A DNA stretch of 33,653 nt from an uncultured Pelagibacteraceae bacterium. Its GTDB lineage: Bacteria > Pseudomonadota > Alphaproteobacteria > Pelagibacterales > Pelagibacteraceae. The translations under genes and the position numbers were made by a program. Under the pieces are notes generated by a model. That model saw only the letters and a list, made by a program, of their open reading frames with translations. It was not told where the DNA came from and searched no databases. Within the stretch, counting starts at the first letter, position 1, and each line of letters starts with the position of its first letter. Shown here piece after piece: positions 33,486 through 33,653 of this stretch. The stretch spans positions 1 to 33,653 of the forward strand of contig CACIYQ010000009.1 of assembly GCA_902590915.1 (NCBI GenBank), given 5' to 3'.

Positions 33486-33653
33486 CTATTTGTTATAATG
33501 AGTTATTGTATCTTTTCCATAGGAAGAATTAAGATTTTGCCTCAATGGATAATTTTTATTTAAGACTTTTAATCCGTTAAATTTAACAAAATATGAATTT
33601 GTAGGAAGTTTTTTTTGACTTTTAAATAAATAAAATTCATTAAATATTTTATT
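33486..33653 (-). CDS. ribD: Riboflavin biosynthesis protein RibD, C-terminal end (partial)
   Basis: On the minus strand the frame runs from the window edge at 33653 to a stop at 33486-33488, giving 55 residues. FNEFYLFKSQKKLPTN and FNGLKVLNKNYPL match the end of the RibD reductase domain (the DEF-x-LF motif). The frame stops 1 base before ribE, in the expected operon order. The deaminase part is outside the window. Confidence 0.8.
   Translation of the reverse strand, partial: NKIFNEFYLFKSQKKLPTNSYFVKFNGLKVLNKNYPLRQNLNSSYGKDTITHYNK

Overview
The window is a 33.6-kb stretch of a very AT-rich, gene-dense alphaproteobacterial chromosome, most likely a member of the SAR11 clade (Pelagibacterales). 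The reasons are Lys/Asn/Ile-rich proteins, intergenic gaps of a few bases, many 1-14 bp gene overlaps, alphaproteobacterial gene orders (rplM-rpsI-argC; bamE / cytochrome bc1 chaperone / rpmF / plsX / ihfA / merR), an NDUFS4-type complex I subunit, and a metY gene preceded by tandem SAM-II and SAM-V riboswitches, an arrangement known mainly from marine alphaproteobacteria such as Pelagibacter. The species assignment is inference.

Layout. (1) 1-4104, plus strand: the tail of tmk, then holB, metG, tatD and a PhnP-like hydrolase, in a tight overlapping operon. (2) 4099-6331, minus: a secreted glutathione peroxidase, the NhaA Na+/H+ antiporter and a zinc-ribbon membrane protein. (3) 6425-8724, plus: tRNA-Pro, the NDUFS4-like complex I subunit, a short SbmA/BacA-like transporter and glpX. 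(4) 8793-15461: tRNA-Glu, a GIY-YIG protein, and a block of glycosyltransferases, a 2OG-Fe(II) oxygenase and a frameshifted methyltransferase remnant, closed by a minus-strand glycosyltransferase and a tyrosine recombinase. This looks like a variable surface-polysaccharide island. (5) 15462-16769: a loosely packed stretch holding a 58-residue membrane protein, a conspicuous GC-rich patch that can fold and is followed by a terminator-like hairpin, a domain-only O6-alkylguanine methyltransferase, and about 515 bp with no gene. (6) 16770-22003, minus: two permeases, homoserine dehydrogenase, a small lipoprotein, argC, rpsI and rplM. (7) 22087-23540, plus: tandem SAM riboswitches and metY. (8) 23524-29983, mostly minus: heme A synthase, chorismate mutase (+), rpmG, a MerR regulator, ihfA, plsX, rpmF, the bc1 chaperone, bamE (+) and the H+-pyrophosphatase. 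(9) 30062-33653, minus: thiL, nusB, ribH, a ribB with a degenerate ribA-like half, ribE and the tail of ribD.

The housekeeping parts supply replication, translation, amino-acid biosynthesis (Hom, ArgC, MetY, chorismate mutase), riboflavin and thiamine cofactors, respiratory assembly and ion energetics. The points most worth a second look are the candidate structured RNA at about 15792-15974, the two tRNA genes each followed by a start codon exactly 5 nt after CCA, the triple-frameshift methyltransferase in an otherwise intact region, the missing fabH between plsX and ihfA, and the divergent bamE/chaperone genes whose start codons overlap.
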